The translations under genes and the position numbers were made by a program. Below the pieces are notes generated by a model that did no database searches, had not been told where the DNA came from, and saw only the letters and a list, made by a program, of their open reading frames with translations. Shown piece by piece: positions 24,796 to 32,393 of a DNA stretch of 64,000 nucleotides. Each line of letters opens with the position of its first letter. Positions within the stretch are counted from its first letter, which is position 1. This DNA is from JAAXIE01 sp965204245 (GTDB lineage Bacteria > Chloroflexota > Dehalococcoidia > Lucifugimonadales > JAAXIE01), in contig CBDBED010000001.1 of NCBI GenBank assembly GCA_965204245.1, forward strand, positions 186,001 through 250,000. The letters run 5' to 3'.

Positions 24796-24911
24796 GCAAA
24801 CAGGGGAAGTCCAAGCAGGAGACGGATGACTATCAGTGCAATGACTTCTAGAATGAAAATCACACCTATAAAGGCAAGTGCCATTTCGATGAGTCTAGGT
24901 ATTGAGCGCAT
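24792..24911 (-). CDS. 39-residue single-span membrane microprotein
   Basis: ATG 24911 to TGA 24792 encodes 39 residues: a short polar start (MRSIPRLIEM), then one hydrophobic stretch (ALAFIGVIFILEVIALIVI and a few more) and the end LLGLPLFA. Its TGA overlaps the ATG of the propeller gene, the classic arrangement for coupled translation, and a purine-rich aaaggga lies at 24921-24927 on the coding strand. No family is recognised. Coupling and hydrophobic composition make it more than a chance frame. Confidence 0.55.
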   Translation of the reverse strand: MRSIPRLIEMALAFIGVIFILEVIALIVIRLLLGLPLFA

Positions 24912-24926
24912 ATGGGACTGTTCCCT

Positions 24927-25040
24927 TTATACGAGGCATTGTCCGAAAACGAAGACGTAGACAAATACAAAAGCCCAAAACACAAGACCGGTCACACAAA
25001 GGAACCCTTTAACGAGACTAGCGAGCCAACTGTCATGCAT
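24927..25040 (-). CDS. 37-residue single-span membrane microprotein
   Basis: ATG 25040 to TAA 24927 encodes 37 residues with a polar N-terminus (MHDSWLASLVKG) and one aromatic-rich membrane span (FLCVTGLVFWAFVFVYVFVF). It is followed after 15 bases by the next microprotein gene. Both are in line with the propeller gene, suggesting small subunits or anchors for it. No known family; evidence is gene order, spacing and composition. Confidence 0.5.
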   Translation of the reverse strand: MHDSWLASLVKGFLCVTGLVFWAFVFVYVFVFGQCLV

Positions 25041-25146
25041 GGTGTGGCGCTTTCATCGAAGTTGCTGCATACCGGGTGACGGTTTGATACAAAGCTTCTA
25101 TCGCCATGATGTCGAATAGGTTCTCTATATGAGAGCCTGACAACAT
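25033..25146 (-). CDS. Possible soluble 37-residue peptide ahead of the microproteins
   Basis: ATG 25146 to TGA 25033 encodes 37 residues (starts MLSGSHIENLFDIMAIEALY). Its end overlaps the start of the first membrane microprotein by 8 bases. It is amphipathic and not hydrophobic. The frame is open further upstream without a clear start. It is the weakest member of the chain and may be leader sequence only. Confidence 0.25.
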   Translation of the reverse strand: MLSGSHIENLFDIMAIEALYQTVTRYAATSMKAPHHA

Positions 25147-25234
25147 TTGATGTAGGTCTCCGGTGCTAAAGCCAGTTGGACTGCGTCCTTCGGCGGAACC
25201 ATGGATTGGCAGCCGTATCGGATAGGGCGTTCTT

Positions 25235-26098
25235 CTAACCCCGGCCGGTGAGTTGCCAGCCCTTTTCGAGGAGGGCGAAGGTGCGGCCGGCGGGGGGCAT
25301 TAGGAAGCGGAAGCCCTGCTCGACTAGGCGGTCCATGTTCTGGGCGTCGGGGTGGGGGTGGCCGCAGACTACGTTGTGTTCCTTGCAGGTGTTGAGGATG
25401 GTGGTGATGGCGTCCTGGACGACGGGGTGTTCGTAGTCGCGAGGGCGGCCAAGTTCCTGGCTGAGGTCGCCTTCGCCGATGAGGACGACGCCGATGCCGG
25501 GGACTTCCTTGAGGATGGCGGGGAGGTTGTCGATGGCGCGGACTTCCTCGCACTGGATGATGACGAGGACTTCGCCTTGTGGGGCGAGGGGCCAGACGTC
25601 GGCGCGGGCGTAGTATTCCTGCTGCCCCAAGCCCCAATAGCGGGCGGCGCGGGTTGGGGCGTCTCCACGGATGCCGGGCGGGTTGTAGATGGGGGCTTCG
25701 GGAAGGCGGGGATAGCGGCAGGCACGGACGGCATTCCATGCCTCGTCCACGGAGCTAACGTGGGGGAATACGATTCCGTAGACGCCGATGTCGAGGGCCT
25801 GCTTGGCAATCCACTGGTTCATCTCACCACCGTTGGGCGGGATGCGCACCATGGGAGTGACGGCGGGGGCAAGGGTACCGCTGTCGAGAATCTGGCGGCG
25901 GCTGAGCATGAACTGGAGGGTGTCGCGGAGGGTTGGGGCGTCGTAGGGGCCGTGCTCCATCTCGTAGACCACGCCGTCGTACTTGGAAGAGCCGAGGGCG
26001 GTGGCGGACTCGATGTCGGGATTGCTGAATGGAACGAAGGCGGTCTTGCCTTCTTCCAGTGCCTTGATGACGCCGTTCAACCGGGGGATTTCTGCCAT
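25235..26098 (-). CDS. HpcH/HpaI-family aldolase
   Basis: A 287-residue class II pyruvate-type aldolase of the HpcH/HpaI family, which splits 2-oxo-4-hydroxy acids using a divalent metal. Visible pieces: YDGVVYEMEHGPYD near 38-51, MVRIPPNGGEMNQWIAKQALDIGVYGIVFPHV near 82-113 (the barrel strand with the Arg), VLVIIQCEEVRAIDNL with the metal Glu, and GVVLIGEGDLSQELG with the metal Asp. Start at 26098, with gaggag nearby. It may cleave the oxo-acid from aromatic meta-cleavage, as the divergent neighbour is a meta-pathway hydratase relative. Confidence 0.85.
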   Translation of the reverse strand: MAEIPRLNGVIKALEEGKTAFVPFSNPDIESATALGSSKYDGVVYEMEHGPYDAPTLRDTLQFMLSRRQILDSGTLAPAVTPMVRIPPNGGEMNQWIAKQALDIGVYGIVFPHVSSVDEAWNAVRACRYPRLPEAPIYNPPGIRGDAPTRAARYWGLGQQEYYARADVWPLAPQGEVLVIIQCEEVRAIDNLPAILKEVPGIGVVLIGEGDLSQELGRPRDYEHPVVQDAITTILNTCKEHNVVCGHPHPDAQNMDRLVEQGFRFLMPPAGRTFALLEKGWQLTGRG

Positions 26099-26480
26099 GG
26101 TGCAACTCCTCTGCCTCACCCGGTCATCGCGGTGAAAGCCGCGATCCAGGGTCGAATCTCTCTAGCTTTGGGCCGATTCTAGCAGATTCACCATGGCCTG
26201 TGGCCACGTAATAGGGTCACTCGATTCTCCTCGCCCTTCGACGTCACGGTGCGAACGGAAATCAATAATCGAATGACTCTGGGCCATATAAAAAGATGAA
26301 CCGGAGACCGCCCCAAAGACCCTGGCCCTTCGATTTCGTGGCGCTCAGGATGAACGGAGGAGGAAGCGTGTGACCTTTTTTCATAGAAAGCCGGAGTGCG
26401 TCACAAAGGGCGGGGGTTCTCTGCTAAAATGGCGCCACGTCTTCTAGATACACGGGGAGATACTAGGGGAGGCTGTCCGA
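26099..26480. repeat. Intergenic region with degenerate palindromic repeats
   Basis: The 380 bases between divergent aldolase and hydratase genes hold at least two degenerate dispersed repeats. atcgcggtgaaagccgcgat (26126-26145) is a perfect 7-bp stem followed by ccaggg, matching the 'hairpin then ccagg' form of the array at the window start. ggcccttcgatttcgtggcg followed by ctcaggatgaacgga near 26325-26360 is a second type, with a broken copy (gcccttcgacgtcacggtgcgaacgg) near 26230-26256. Divergent promoters must also lie here, but none stands out. Confidence 0.6.
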
Positions 26481-27488
26481 ATGATCATTGACGCCCATGC
26501 ACACTACACCACTGCTCCGCCCCAGTTGCAGCAGTACCGGGGCCAGCAAATCACCAACTTCTCGCGGCCGGCCCCGGCACGATTGCAGGTTAGCGACGAG
26601 CAGTTGGAGCGGACCATGGCGAGCCAGTTCCAGCGGATGGATGAGACGGGCATCGACCGGCTGATGTTCTCGCCGCAGGCTTCGGCCATGGGACACCAAT
26701 TTGGCGGGGAGCTAATCAGCAGGTACTGGTCTATGGCCTGCAACGACATTATCGGGCGGATTGGGGCGACTTGGCCCGAGAGGGTTAGCCCTGTGTGCCA
26801 GCTACCCCAAGCGATGGACCCCAAGAGGGGGGAGCCGGTGCCGCCGGAGCGGTGGGTGGATGAGTTAGAGCGTTGCGTCAATGATCTGGGATTCGTGGCT
26901 TGCAACGTCAACCCCAATATTGCTGGGGGGTTGGAGCCGTTGACGCCTTCGATGGCGAGCGAGTGGTGGTATCCCCTTTGGGAGAAGATGGAGCGGTTGG
27001 ATGTGCCGGGGACGGTTCATGCGAGCGCATCGATGAACCCGGCTTTCCATGTGACAAGCTCGTATTACATTTGCGAGCACCATAATGCGGCCGTGGAGCT
27101 TCTGGGGTCGCGGGTGTTTGACGATTTCCCCAAGCTGAAGCTAATCATCCCGCATGGCGGCGGGGCCATCCCTTACCAGTGGAACCGGCACCGAGGGACG
27201 CATACACGGAACGGGATCAAGCCCTTTGAGGAGGCTGCCCGACAGGTGTATTGGGACATGGCCATCTATGACAAGGACGGGATGGAGTTGCTCATCAGGA
27301 AGGTGGGCGTGGACAACGTGCTGTTCGCAACGGAGATGTTCGGGGCAGTGAACGCTACGGACCCGGAGACGGGACGGAACTTCGAGGACTTGGTGCCGCT
27401 GTTCAATGACATTGAGTGGTTGAGCGATGAGGACCGGTACAAGATCACCGAGGGGAACCATCGCAAGGTCTATTCGAGGATGAAGTAG
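26481..27488 (+). CDS. 4-oxalomesaconate hydratase-like amidohydrolase
   Basis: A 335-residue amidohydrolase-superfamily protein. The N-terminal metal motif DAHAHYTTAPP (Asp4, His6, His8) and the length agree closely with LigJ, the hydratase that adds water to 4-oxalomesaconate in protocatechuate 4,5-cleavage. Other metal or active-site candidates are the His in TVHASASMN (about 178), LIIPHGGGAIPYQW (near 217) and the Asp/Glu of VLFATEMFG (near 285). The related ACMSD-type decarboxylases share the fold, so a decarboxylase is the main alternative. It begins an operon with the Pht5-like gene 12 bases downstream and modBC. Confidence 0.75.
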   Translation: MIIDAHAHYTTAPPQLQQYRGQQITNFSRPAPARLQVSDEQLERTMASQFQRMDETGIDRLMFSPQASAMGHQFGGELISRYWSMACNDIIGRIGATWPERVSPVCQLPQAMDPKRGEPVPPERWVDELERCVNDLGFVACNVNPNIAGGLEPLTPSMASEWWYPLWEKMERLDVPGTVHASASMNPAFHVTSSYYICEHHNAAVELLGSRVFDDFPKLKLIIPHGGGAIPYQWNRHRGTHTRNGIKPFEEAARQVYWDMAIYDKDGMELLIRKVGVDNVLFATEMFGAVNATDPETGRNFEDLVPLFNDIEWLSDEDRYKITEGNHRKVYSRMK

Positions 27489-27500
27489 GAGAGGCCCATT

Positions 27501-28436
27501 ATGCCCGCACTTACGCTGAAGACTGCAATCGGCAACTACGGCCACACGACGCCTTTGAAGGATGGCACGGTGTCCTCGGAGCAGATTTCCATGGAGCATG
27601 TGGAGGTCAATCCGGTGATCGCCATATTCCGGCGGATGATCCGGGGGCTGGAGTTCGATGTGTCGGAGATGGCGCTGTCCACGTATCTGTGTGCTAGGGC
27701 GCACAACAAGCCCATCACTGCCATACCGGCTTTTGTGGTGCGCGGGTTCCATCATGGGGCCATCGTGTACAACACGCGGTCGGGCATCACCTCGCCGAAG
27801 GACTTGGAGGGACGGCGAGTGGGAGTGCGGGGGTATACGGTGACGACAGGGGTGTGGGTGCGGGGAATTCTGAGTTCGGCGTATGGTGTGGATCTGGACA
27901 ACGTGACGTGGGTGCTGTCGGGCGATGAGCATGTGGCGGAGTACCAGCACCCGTCGAACGTGGTGTCGGCGGAGAGCGACGACTTGGCTGCGATGCTGGC
28001 GGCGGGCGAGATTGATGCCGCCATAGGGGCAGGCAGGGTGGATGATCCCGATGTCAAGCCACTGATACCCGACGCCCGGCAGGCTGCGGTGGCATTCATG
28101 CAGGAGACGGGTGTGTTCCCCATCAACCACACCATTGTGATGAAAAACGAGGTGATGGAGGCGAATCCGTGGTTGCCTGAGGAGTTGTTCCGCTGCTTCA
28201 AGGAGGCCAAGGGCAGCTACATGCAGCGCCTGAGTTCGGGCGGGCAACTCGAGGCGGCGGACCAAGCCATATCCGAGATGGCACAGTTGGCGGGAGGCGA
28301 CCCGTTGCCGTTTGGAGTGGAAGCCAACCGCAAGACCATCGAGACCTTTGTCGACTTCAACATCGAGCAGAAGGTGCTCACCCGGAAGGTGGCGCCGGAA
28401 GACGTGTTCGCCCCCAGCACCCTCTCGCTTTCGTGA
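27501..28436 (+). CDS. 4,5-dihydroxyphthalate decarboxylase-like protein
   Basis: A 311-residue protein with a periplasmic-binding-protein fold but no signal peptide. The pieces FRRMIRGLEFDVSEMALSTY, TAIPAFVVRGFHHGAIVYN, SPKDLEGRRVGVRGYTVTTG, VWVRGIL and AAMLAAGEIDAAIGA match the Pht5 family, cytoplasmic decarboxylases that turn 4,5-dihydroxyphthalate into protocatechuate. A ribosome site (aggag) precedes ATG 27501. It sits where a modA would be expected, directly before modB, so an unusual substrate-binding role cannot be excluded, but the lack of an export signal argues against it. Confidence 0.75.
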   Translation: MPALTLKTAIGNYGHTTPLKDGTVSSEQISMEHVEVNPVIAIFRRMIRGLEFDVSEMALSTYLCARAHNKPITAIPAFVVRGFHHGAIVYNTRSGITSPKDLEGRRVGVRGYTVTTGVWVRGILSSAYGVDLDNVTWVLSGDEHVAEYQHPSNVVSAESDDLAAMLAAGEIDAAIGAGRVDDPDVKPLIPDARQAAVAFMQETGVFPINHTIVMKNEVMEANPWLPEELFRCFKEAKGSYMQRLSSGGQLEAADQAISEMAQLAGGDPLPFGVEANRKTIETFVDFNIEQKVLTRKVAPEDVFAPSTLSLS

Positions 28437-28442
28437 TGCGAC

Positions 28443-29114
28443 TTGCTCTCTTCCGCCGAGTGGGAGGTCATCGCTCTTTCCCTGCGCGTGGCCGTGGTGG
28501 GCACCCTCATCGGGTTGCCCATTGCCCTTCTGGTGGGTTGGCTGCTTGCCAAGTCCTCCATCCGGGGTAAGGCGCTTCTCGATACGCTGGTAACGTTCCC
28601 GCTCGTGCTGCCTCCGGTGGTCACGGGGTATTTCCTGCTGATACTGCTGGGGCGGAATGGGCCCATCGGTCAAGTGCTGCATAACCTGTTTGGCGTTGAT
28701 GTGGTATTCACTTGGGTGGCGGCGGCTCTGGCGGCGGGGTTGGTGTCGCTGCCGTTGATGGTGCGGGCCATTGAGGTGGCCATGGCGAATGTGGACCCGC
28801 GGTTAGAGTTTGCGTCGCGCACTTTGGGGGCTGGGCCTCTGAGGACCTTTTGGGGCGTCACCGTGCCATTGGCGAAACGGGGCATTCTGGCGGCGGTGCT
28901 GCTGGCCTTCGCGAGAGGGTTGGGGGAGTTTGGGGCTACGATTGTGGTGGCCGGAAACATCCCGGGGCGCACGCAGACGGTGCCGCTGGCGTTGTTCAAC
29001 AGGATTGAGACGGGAGACGATGCGGCGGCGGTGCGCCTTATTGCTGTTTCGCTGATTCTGGCGTTCGGGGCGCTGATCCTGCATCACCGGCTGGTACACA
29101 GGCGGGCTTACTAG
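28443..29114 (+). CDS. modB: Molybdate ABC transporter permease ModB
   Basis: A 223-residue membrane protein with about five or six spans. The ModB marks are FPLVLPPVVTGYFLL, GPIG, and the cytoplasmic EAA loop ASRTLGAGPLRTFWGVTVPLAKRGI, followed by FARGLGEFGATIVVAGNIPGRTQT. This is the molybdate-type half of the ABC permease family. The start is TTG 28443, six bases after the Pht5-like stop and without a ribosome site, so it is probably coupled to the upstream gene. modC follows after two bases. The matching binding protein is modA at 18414. Confidence 0.88.
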   Translation: MLSSAEWEVIALSLRVAVVGTLIGLPIALLVGWLLAKSSIRGKALLDTLVTFPLVLPPVVTGYFLLILLGRNGPIGQVLHNLFGVDVVFTWVAAALAAGLVSLPLMVRAIEVAMANVDPRLEFASRTLGAGPLRTFWGVTVPLAKRGILAAVLLAFARGLGEFGATIVVAGNIPGRTQTVPLALFNRIETGDDAAAVRLIAVSLILAFGALILHHRLVHRRAY

Positions 29115-29116
29115 GA

Positions 29117-30214
29117 ATGGTACAGGACTATTTGAATCTGGCTTTCTCCAAGAGCTATCCCGGCTTCCGTATGGAGGTCGAGGCCAGGTTTTCTCCGGGA
29201 GTTACGGCGGTATTCGGGCCGTCGGGCAGCGGCAAGACCACTGTTCTGAACTGCATTGCGGGATTTACGGTGCCTGATTCAGGGGTCATCTCTCTGGATG
29301 GACGGACGGTCTATTCTTCACATCCCAAGGTGAGGGTACCTCCGGAACGGCGAGGCATCGGGTACATATTCCAGGATGGACTGCTGTTCCCGCATATGTC
29401 GGTGGGGGACAACATCCGTTATGGGTACAAGCTACGCCAGCCCAATGAGCGGGCGATAGCACCCGATGACTTGGTGGAGCTTTTGGAACTGGGGCACTTG
29501 GTGGAGCGCCGCCCGGAGTCTCTGTCAGGAGGCGAGGGGCAGAGGGTGGCACTGGCTAGGGCCCTTGCTACGTCGCCGTCGTTGCTGTTGTTGGACGAGC
29601 CGCTGAGTTCGCTGGACATGGGGCTGAGGGGGCGGGTGTTGCGTTACCTGAAGGCGGTGCATAGCCAGCTTTCGATACCCATGGTGTATGTGTCTCACTC
29701 CATTTCCGAGGTGCTGGCGATCAGTGGGGAGGCGCTGGTACTGGACCGGGGGAGGCAAGTGACGTTTGAGGCGGTGCGGAATGCCTTGGTGCAGCCGGGG
29801 GTGCGCTCCCTGATGGAGAGCGGGGGGGTGGAGAACCTGCTGGATGTGGTGGTCACTGACCGGCGCCCGGATAGCGGGACGATAGTGTCATCGTTGGGGG
29901 AGAACCCCTTGTATATCGTTGACCCTCACCCGTCTATAGATGGGATCGGTCAGGGACAGACGGTCTCGGTGTCGATCAGGGCGGGGGACATCATCGTGGC
30001 ATTGGATCCGCCGCCACGCATCAGCGCGCAGAATATTCTGCCGGCCACGATCAGCGATGTTCACCGGGTTGAAGGGCGGGTGATGGTGTATGCCGACTGC
30101 GGGGTGCCCTTGGTGGTGGAGGTTACGCCCGAGGCAGCGAGTGCGCTGCAGTTGCACCGGGGGCAGGATACTTACCTGATTGTGAAGTCTAGTTCGGTGA
30201 TGTTATTGGACTAG
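29117..30214 (+). CDS. modC: Molybdate ABC transporter ATPase ModC
   Basis: A 365-residue ABC ATPase. Walker A is GPSGSGKTT at 34-42, the Q-loop is GYIFQDGLLFPHM, the signature is LSGGEGQRVALARAL, and Walker B is LLLLDEPLSSLD followed by the switch VYVSHS. The C-terminal 130 residues contain a TOBE/Mop-like domain (SIRAGDIIVALDPPPRISAQNILPATI) typical of ModC, which senses molybdate. It follows modB after two bases and closes the 26.5-30.2 kb operon. Confidence 0.9.
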   Translation: MVQDYLNLAFSKSYPGFRMEVEARFSPGVTAVFGPSGSGKTTVLNCIAGFTVPDSGVISLDGRTVYSSHPKVRVPPERRGIGYIFQDGLLFPHMSVGDNIRYGYKLRQPNERAIAPDDLVELLELGHLVERRPESLSGGEGQRVALARALATSPSLLLLDEPLSSLDMGLRGRVLRYLKAVHSQLSIPMVYVSHSISEVLAISGEALVLDRGRQVTFEAVRNALVQPGVRSLMESGGVENLLDVVVTDRRPDSGTIVSSLGENPLYIVDPHPSIDGIGQGQTVSVSIRAGDIIVALDPPPRISAQNILPATISDVHRVEGRVMVYADCGVPLVVEVTPEAASALQLHRGQDTYLIVKSSSVMLLD

Positions 30215-30308
30215 AGCGTCCTGTTTGCGAGCCTCGTCCTCAAATGCGGACAGGTAGCTCTCCGATTATGGACGGTATGTTAGACCAAGTTGCATACAAA
30301 GGAGCGAG

Positions 30309-30671
30309 GTGGCCGAAGTGGGGGTGTTCAACTGTCCCTTGCGAATTTCTACTCTCGACGGCGAGCATTCGCGAGAAGTCGAAGCCAAGGTGGACACTGG
30401 CTCCACTTATACCCTGATGCCAGCCAGCTTGCTCAGGGGCATGGGCATATCGCCAACACGACGGGCCACGTTCGAGTTTGGCGACGGACGTATCGTCGAG
30501 TTGGACATGGCCCGCGCTTGGGTCACGATTGACGGCGCCAGTGAGGTTACTCCGGTAGTGTTCGGCGAAGAGGGAGCCTCACCATTGATTGGGGCCGTAA
30601 CGCTGGAAGAGCTTCTGCTTGCCGTCGACCCCGTGGGCCGCAAGTTGGTCTCTACCCACGCTATCCGTTAA
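30309..30671 (+). CDS. Retropepsin-like aspartic protease, copy 5
   Basis: A 120-residue member with DTG at 29-31 (AKVDTGSTYTLMP), FGDGRIVELD turn and the end LIGAVTLEELLLAVDP. GTG start with aaggagcg at 30298-30305. It is more divergent from the tandem copies: the NPAQPD block is replaced and the flap region differs. It is a single gene between modC and the pan operon. No export signal. Function unknown. Confidence 0.8.
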   Translation: MAEVGVFNCPLRISTLDGEHSREVEAKVDTGSTYTLMPASLLRGMGISPTRRATFEFGDGRIVELDMARAWVTIDGASEVTPVVFGEEGASPLIGAVTLEELLLAVDPVGRKLVSTHAIR

Positions 30672-30694
30672 CGCCGGTCAACTGTTCTAGACCG

Positions 30695-31534
30695 CTACTC
30701 CGCCAGGACAATGTTGTCGATGAGACGTGTGCCGCCTATGTGGACGGCTACTGCGAGCATGGCGGGGCGCTCGATCCATTCGAGCTCATTCATGGATTCG
30801 GCGTCGGTGAGGCTGACGTAGTCGATGCCGTTGACCAGAGGCTCGGAGTTAATCATGTTGCGGACTTCGTTGGTGATGGTTGCTGCGTGGCGTTGGCCGG
30901 ATGCGTAGAGGGCACTGGCATGGGTCAGCGCGCGGTAGATGATGTCGGCAGCGTTACGTTGATAGGGGTCGAGGTAGGCGTTGCGGCTGCTGTAGGCTAA
31001 GCCGCTGGGCTCGCGGACGGTAGGGACGACCACGATTTCCGTCATCATGTCGAGGTCGCGAGCGAGTTGGCGTATCACTGCAGTCTGATTGCCGTCCTTC
31101 TGACCGAAGTATGCGCGGTCGGGACGGGTGATGTTGAGCAACTTGGCGACCACGGTGGCGACACCACGGAAGTGGCCGGGGCGGTACAGGCCTTCTGGTC
31201 CTTGTGCTGAGCCTAGGACGTCGACCCAAGTATTGAAGCCACGGGGGTAAATCTCCGTGGAGTTGGGGGTGAATACGAGGTCGACGCCTGCCTGCTCCAG
31301 CATGGAAAGGTCGCGCTCAAGGCTACGGGGGTAGGTTTCGAGGTCCTCGTTGGGACCGAACTGGGTGGGATTGACGAAGATGGTGGCGGCTGCCGTAACG
31401 CATTCGGCGCGGGCCCGCTCGACCAAGGCCATGTGGCCGGGGTGCAAGGAGCCCATAGTGGGGACGAGGCCCAATGGCCGTTGGGAGGCGAGGCAGGCCT
31501 GCCACATCTCTGTCTTGGAATCGATGACGCGCAT
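30695..31534 (-). CDS. panC: Pantoate-beta-alanine ligase PanC
   Basis: A 279-residue pantothenate synthetase, which joins pantoate and beta-alanine with ATP. The HIGH-type motif is LVPTMGSLHPGHMALVERA at 22-40; ATP and pantoate contacts are FVNPTQFGPNEDLE, GHFRGVATVV and YFGQKDGNQTAVIRQL, and the KMSKS-like position is SSRNAYL. All expected catalytic blocks are present and length is normal. It follows panB after 5 bases, last gene of a four-gene minus-strand operon. Confidence 0.95.
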   Translation of the reverse strand: MRVIDSKTEMWQACLASQRPLGLVPTMGSLHPGHMALVERARAECVTAAATIFVNPTQFGPNEDLETYPRSLERDLSMLEQAGVDLVFTPNSTEIYPRGFNTWVDVLGSAQGPEGLYRPGHFRGVATVVAKLLNITRPDRAYFGQKDGNQTAVIRQLARDLDMMTEIVVVPTVREPSGLAYSSRNAYLDPYQRNAADIIYRALTHASALYASGQRHAATITNEVRNMINSEPLVNGIDYVSLTDAESMNELEWIERPAMLAVAVHIGGTRLIDNIVLAE

Positions 31535-31539
31535 GGGGT

Positions 31540-32391
31540 TCAGCAGGAGGGCAGGGAGGCGGTCACCGAGCGCAGGATTTCGGCGTCCATCTCAACGCTT
31601 TCCTTTTCGGTAGGGAATGAGCCGTCCTTGACCTCCTCAGCGAAGTGGCGGAAGGCAGTGGTCATGTCGTCGCCGAGGTGGGCAAAGCGCTTGGCGTGTT
31701 TGGGCATGAACTGAGTGTAGAGGCCGAGCATGTCGTGGACGACCTGCACTTGGCCATCGCAGAGGGGACCGGCACCGATGCCGATGGTGGGTATCGAGAG
31801 CTGGCGGGAGATTTCGCCTGCTAGGGAGGAGGGCACCAGTTCCAAGACGACAGCATAGGCACCGGCATCTTCCAAGGCGTGGGCATCCCGTATCATCTGG
31901 TCGGCTTCCTGGGCCACGCGACCCTGGGCATGGTAGCCACTGAGGCCGTGAATGGACTGGGGTGTGAGGCCCAAGTGGCCCATGACAGGGATACCACAGC
32001 CGACGATGCGGTCAACGGTGTGAGCGACCCGCTCGCCGCCTTCGAGCTTGACGGAGTGGGCACCACCTTCCTGGACCAGACGGGCGGCGTTGGTCAGGGC
32101 GACTTCATTGCTGACTTGGTAGGACATGAAGGGAAGGTCGGACACTACGTGGGCCCGCTTGGTCCCCCTTACCACGGCCTTGGTGTGATGCACCATATCT
32201 TCGATGGTGACGGGAATCGTGGAGTCATAGCCCAGCACCACCATGCCAAGGCTGTCCCCGACGAGCAGCAGGGGAATACGGGCTTGGTCGGCCTGATAGG
32301 CGGTGGTGTAGTCGTAGGCGGTGACCATGGGGATTCTCTCCCCGGACTCCTTCATGGCGCGGATGTCTTTGACTGTGATTTGTCTTCCCAT
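31540..32391 (-). CDS. panB: 3-methyl-2-oxobutanoate hydroxymethyltransferase PanB
   Basis: A 283-residue PanB, which makes ketopantoate from 2-oxoisovalerate and methylene-tetrahydrofolate. Metal and substrate residues are in AYDYTTAYQADQA, LLVGDSLGMVVLGYDST (Asp), VVSDLPFMSY, GAHSVKLEGG and GHLGLTPQSIHGLSGY, with the catalytic Glu in YAVVLELVPSSLA. The gene begins two bases after the DUF2520 stop and precedes panC. Complete and normal in length. Confidence 0.95.
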   Translation of the reverse strand: MGRQITVKDIRAMKESGERIPMVTAYDYTTAYQADQARIPLLLVGDSLGMVVLGYDSTIPVTIEDMVHHTKAVVRGTKRAHVVSDLPFMSYQVSNEVALTNAARLVQEGGAHSVKLEGGERVAHTVDRIVGCGIPVMGHLGLTPQSIHGLSGYHAQGRVAQEADQMIRDAHALEDAGAYAVVLELVPSSLAGEISRQLSIPTIGIGAGPLCDGQVQVVHDMLGLYTQFMPKHAKRFAHLGDDMTTAFRHFAEEVKDGSFPTEKESVEMDAEILRSVTASLPSC

Positions 32392-32393
32392 AG

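Noticed and set aside
27141..28682. 513-residue minus-strand frame
   Set aside because: Antisense to the hydratase and Pht5-like genes; no ribosome site and atypical composition.
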